Assembly (NCBI GenBank): GCA_907165065.1
Contig: OU015528.1
Location: 69,049,474 to 69,113,473 of the forward strand
DNA: 64,000 bases
Source of the DNA: Caprimulgus europaeus
Taxonomy: Eukaryota; Chordata; Aves; Caprimulgiformes; Caprimulgidae
Direction of reading: 5' to 3'
Shown here piece by piece: positions 60,901-64,000 of this stretch. The notes beneath the pieces were generated by a model that searched no databases, was not told the origin of the DNA, and saw only the letters and a program-made list of their open reading frames with translations. The translations under genes and the position numbers were made by a program. Within the stretch, counting starts at the first letter, position 1; every line of letters starts with the position of its first letter.

Positions 60901-63454
60901 GAGCAGGTAGAGGCTGAGTAAGAAATACTGAATAGATAACTTGCTCCTTATGTTTCTTTGTTTTCAATTTTAATGTAGGTTTTTTTTGGTATATCTTGTG
61001 ATGTAATTATTCTGTGTCACTATTGAATTTTAAAGGGTTTTTTTTTTCTCAAAAGTAAGAAATTTTTATATTTCTTTAATGGAAAGAGTTAAGCAATTGT
61101 GCTCTTCCATCCCTACTTTGGGCAAGTTTTCCAAACACCAAGCTTACTCATATGACTCATACTATTGTCTGAAATTGAGCTCCTCACACGAGGATGATTT
61201 AGCAATGTGCTTAATCGTTTAAAAGGTCAGACCTTTTATTATGTAAACTTGTTTTTTGTTGTTGCAATAGATGTACTCTGCTTTCAGTGCATCAGAGCTC
61301 TTGATTACTGTGTTGTAAAAATACAGTAATCAATTCTTAGTTATTTTAAGATGGATGGTGAGTTTTCAGATAGTTTATTATACCAGCTTGTTATTTGAGA
61401 TGTAGGACTGCATGGACATAGCTTTACTGCTTCCAGTGATAACTTACATTTCCCAGCTGGTACAAATGCTTTTGCAAGGCATGAAATCTGAACAGATACA
61501 TCCCTCTAGATGCAGGTTGACTCTGTAGAAAGCAAAAGGAATTAAACGTTTGCTGTGTTCCCTGGGTGCCCTGGGGAGCGTGGTGCTGAGATACTCGCGT
61601 GCCAGACAGGGTTTGTCTGTCTTGTTTTCAACGCTTTCTGCTGCACTGATTGTTGCAATAAAAGGGTGTGGCCGGGATGTCTGCATTGCTCTCTGGAATG
61701 GGTCATTCCTTTGGTCCCAGACAGCTACCCAGCCAATATTCACGTATATGCACTTTGACAGTTAATATCCGTAGGATTATGGGTATTTACCAGAATACTG
61801 GGCTTGCTTCAGGTTTGTAATTGGTTTGTAATTTTATAGAGAAAGCCATCACAATGTTTCCTCTGAAAAAATCTGACACCTCCACAATTATTTTTAACAA
61901 TTCAGTATCTGATGACGTACCTTTCTGATAATGATATTTTATGTGTACTTGAAGTATTACCTCAGTAACAGTAACTGATGTTAAAAATAATCACATTGGT
62001 GATAGTGTAAAATATTTCTTCTAACTTAAGCTTTTTGCATTAATTTTTTATAATACTTAGAAGTTTTACAGGCAATATTAGGCATGCAGTTTTGGTCTGG
62101 TTTCCAGTTTGGAGGCTATACCTTAACAAGTTTTTGATTTTCAGTCCTCACAGAAATGCTAAAATGAGGAACTTTTACAAATGTCTTGATAATACTGCAG
62201 GAGAGAATGATGTTGTTCCCTCTCTTGGGGATGCTGGTAGGGCAAGGCAGAATGGAACTTGAATGAATTGAACCCAACTCTGCACCTGATTGCATATCAG
62301 TTAACTTAGCCAAAGCAGCTTTCCCCTGTTTTGGGTGTCCCTTGGGTACAGCTGCTAAAGGGCACAATAAAACAAATGAGATGTGTTCTCTCTCATGGCT
62401 TTAGAGGGCAAAATTAGAGTTTTAATTGCATTGCTTTAAGATCTCTAATACTCAGTGGTTTACAGCTCATTAGTCCAAGATTATGCTTGCCAAGTTAATA
62501 AAGGAGGAAATAAAACAAAAATGGTGTCATTCCCTGAAACAACCCAATTTCTTTCTTGGCACAGAATTCACGTGATGCATGGGTGACCCTGGCCCCAAAG
62601 CCAGTCTTTACCAAATGGTCGGGCTGTGTGGCTGTGTTACTTACAACTCTGGACGCAGAAACTGCATCAGTTCAGGAAGGTCCAACGTCAAGTGCTGAAA
62701 CTGAACAAATGTTGGAGCTGGCTATTTTTGAAAACACTGAGGGGGGGAAAAAAAAGAGTATTTAGAAGAGTTTGCTTCCACGTAGTGCTGGGTACTCAAG
62801 TTGTTACCTGACCAAATAGTGGGGACTGCCTTCAGCATCTTGCTTGGGAGAGACAAAGCTCAAGTTTCTGAACCTTGTGCAAAAGGTCACTGAAAAACTG
62901 GTGCTGTGGCTGAACGAAGCAGGCGTGTGTTTTGCCTGGCTGTTGTCTCTCATGCCTACTTGGTCTTCCCTAGACTTTCATGCACTTATCTGGGGAATTT
63001 GGTCAGTGGACTAATCCAGTTAAAACAAAGACTACAGCAAATCCATAAGGAGCTGAACCTATCTAATGCGGGGTCGGGGGGGAGGAAGCGAAGAGCTGAA
63101 ATTCCGCTGTCTGTAATACTGATTCTTGAATTGTTTTATTACACCTTGTGAAACCATAACCTAACATTTTATTTTCTCTGCCCAAATGATCCAATTCATC
63201 TTTCAGACACTCAGATGAATGTGCTGGCACAAGGAAAGTGCTGTGTGAAGTGACAATGGTCAGGGACATAAGGACAGTGCTGTTTTAAAATCCCAATTGC
63301 AATGCTGGTAAAATTCCTGGATTTTCAGTGGTCTTCAGGGAATTACACTGAATAATGAAGCTGTCAGAGTGGTTTTCTTTTCCCAGTTATGTCTTGAGGC
63401 TGCTTTGTTTTGTGCAAGTACATAATAGTAAAAAGAAAAAAAAAAAAGTGTTGC
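57953..63454 (+). other. PHTF2: PHTF2 intron after the start-codon exon
   Basis: AT-rich intron, at least 6 kb. Apart from a short CR1 tail and the CR1 at the right edge, I see no gene or recognised repeat. The short ORFs, including 58927-59244, are not family members that I know. Confidence 0.75.
60678..60764 (+). mobile_element. CR1 LINE 3' tail fragment, plus orientation
   Basis: 'gttcctgctcagggcagggg' with 'cccttccaactcatactgtt' and 'ctgtgattctatgat' is the last ~85 bp of a CR1 copy. Confidence 0.85.
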
Positions 63455-64000
63455 AGACATCCTAAATCCTTAACACTGGAGAGCACCCAGGCTGTATTAG
63501 CAGTAGTGCAGCCAGTGGTTCAAGGAATGAAGGAATGCCATTACTCCCCTTTGTTCAGCTCACGTGAGACAGCATCTAGGGTGCTGTGTCAAGCTTTGGT
63601 CTGTCTGGTACGAGAAAGACATTGTCATTCCTTGGTAAGTTCAGTGGAGGGCAGCCACCAAGATCGTTATGGGGCTGAAGCATGTGATGTACAAAGAATC
63701 TGAGAGATCTTGATTTGCCCAGTCTTAAGAAGAGAGGGCAAAATGGAGAGCTTACTGCTATCACAACTACTGCTTTGGAGGCTGTGGAGAGGATGTCACC
63801 AGGCTCTCCTCAGAGGTGTGTGGGGATTACATGAGAGGCAATAAGCACAAGTTGAAATGTGGGAAATTCTGATTAGATATAAGGATAAAACTGTTCAACG
63901 TGAGGTTCACCAACCACTGAGACAGGACCCCAGAGAGCCTGTGAAATGTCTGGTCTTTGGAGATGTTTGGATGTCTGCTGGATAGGTCCTTAAGCAACCT
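63455..64000 (+). mobile_element. CR1 LINE, old copy running off the right edge
   Basis: Highly diverged CR1 3' half: 'gggtgctgtgtcaagctttg', 'tggtacgagaaagacattg', 'ggcaataagcacaagttgaa' and 'agatgtttggatgtctgctg' follow the CR1 order. The 3' tail lies beyond the window. It is one of the more decayed copies here. Confidence 0.75.

Noticed and set aside
1..64000. Search for tRNA, rRNA, CRISPR arrays, bacterial operons or intact retroviral genes
   Set aside because: No such features were recognised by reading. The ERV traces are LTRs only, with no adjoining gag, pol or env.

Overview
The window is vertebrate nuclear DNA, almost certainly from a bird. Genes are split by GT-AG introns, the background is AT-rich, and there is one strong CpG island. 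The dispersed repeats are CR1 LINEs, recognisable by their 3' tails rich in ATTCTGTGATT-type words, plus LTRs of endogenous retrovirus types common in avian genomes. No SINEs were seen. The species cannot be fixed from the sequence alone.

Three protein-coding genes can be supported, in the order RSBN1L - TMEM60 - PHTF2. As I recall, this matches the order on human 7q11. (1) RSBN1L, plus strand, runs from the left edge to about 29.47 kb. Exon 1 lies outside the window. Six coding exons (3004-3647, 17566-17703, 17900-18042, 22307-22474, 28153-28261, 28351-29007) join in one continuous frame and give the last 618 residues of a protein whose human counterpart I recall as about 846 aa. (2) TMEM60, minus strand, has its whole 134-residue reading frame in one exon (38843-39247), with a noncoding first exon in the CpG island. 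It is tail-to-tail with RSBN1L across about 9 kb of unannotated spacer. (3) PHTF2, plus strand, starts in the same CpG island (donor at 43667). Its start codon is about 14 kb downstream in a small exon (57876-57952) that encodes only the first 15 residues. The rest of the gene lies beyond the right edge.

TMEM60 and PHTF2 are head-to-head and appear to share a bidirectional CpG-island promoter (about 42.43-44.34 kb) with repeated ATTGG/CCAAT and GC boxes. Repeats cluster in RSBN1L introns: two LTRs in opposite orientation at 8.0-9.5 kb, a CR1-LTR-CR1 series at 13.6-15.8 kb, and an LTR abutting a long CR1 at 18.7-21.4 kb. The spacer and the PHTF2 intron carry fewer.

I found no previously undescribed system. 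The points most worth following are a candidate JmjC-type metal triad and a SUMO-motif cluster in RSBN1L, repeated motifs in the shared promoter, small upstream ORFs before PHTF2, a possible extra PHTF2 5'UTR exon, and an unexplained protein-like ORF in RSBN1L intron 2. Gene names rest on recognising protein sequence by memory, not on a search.
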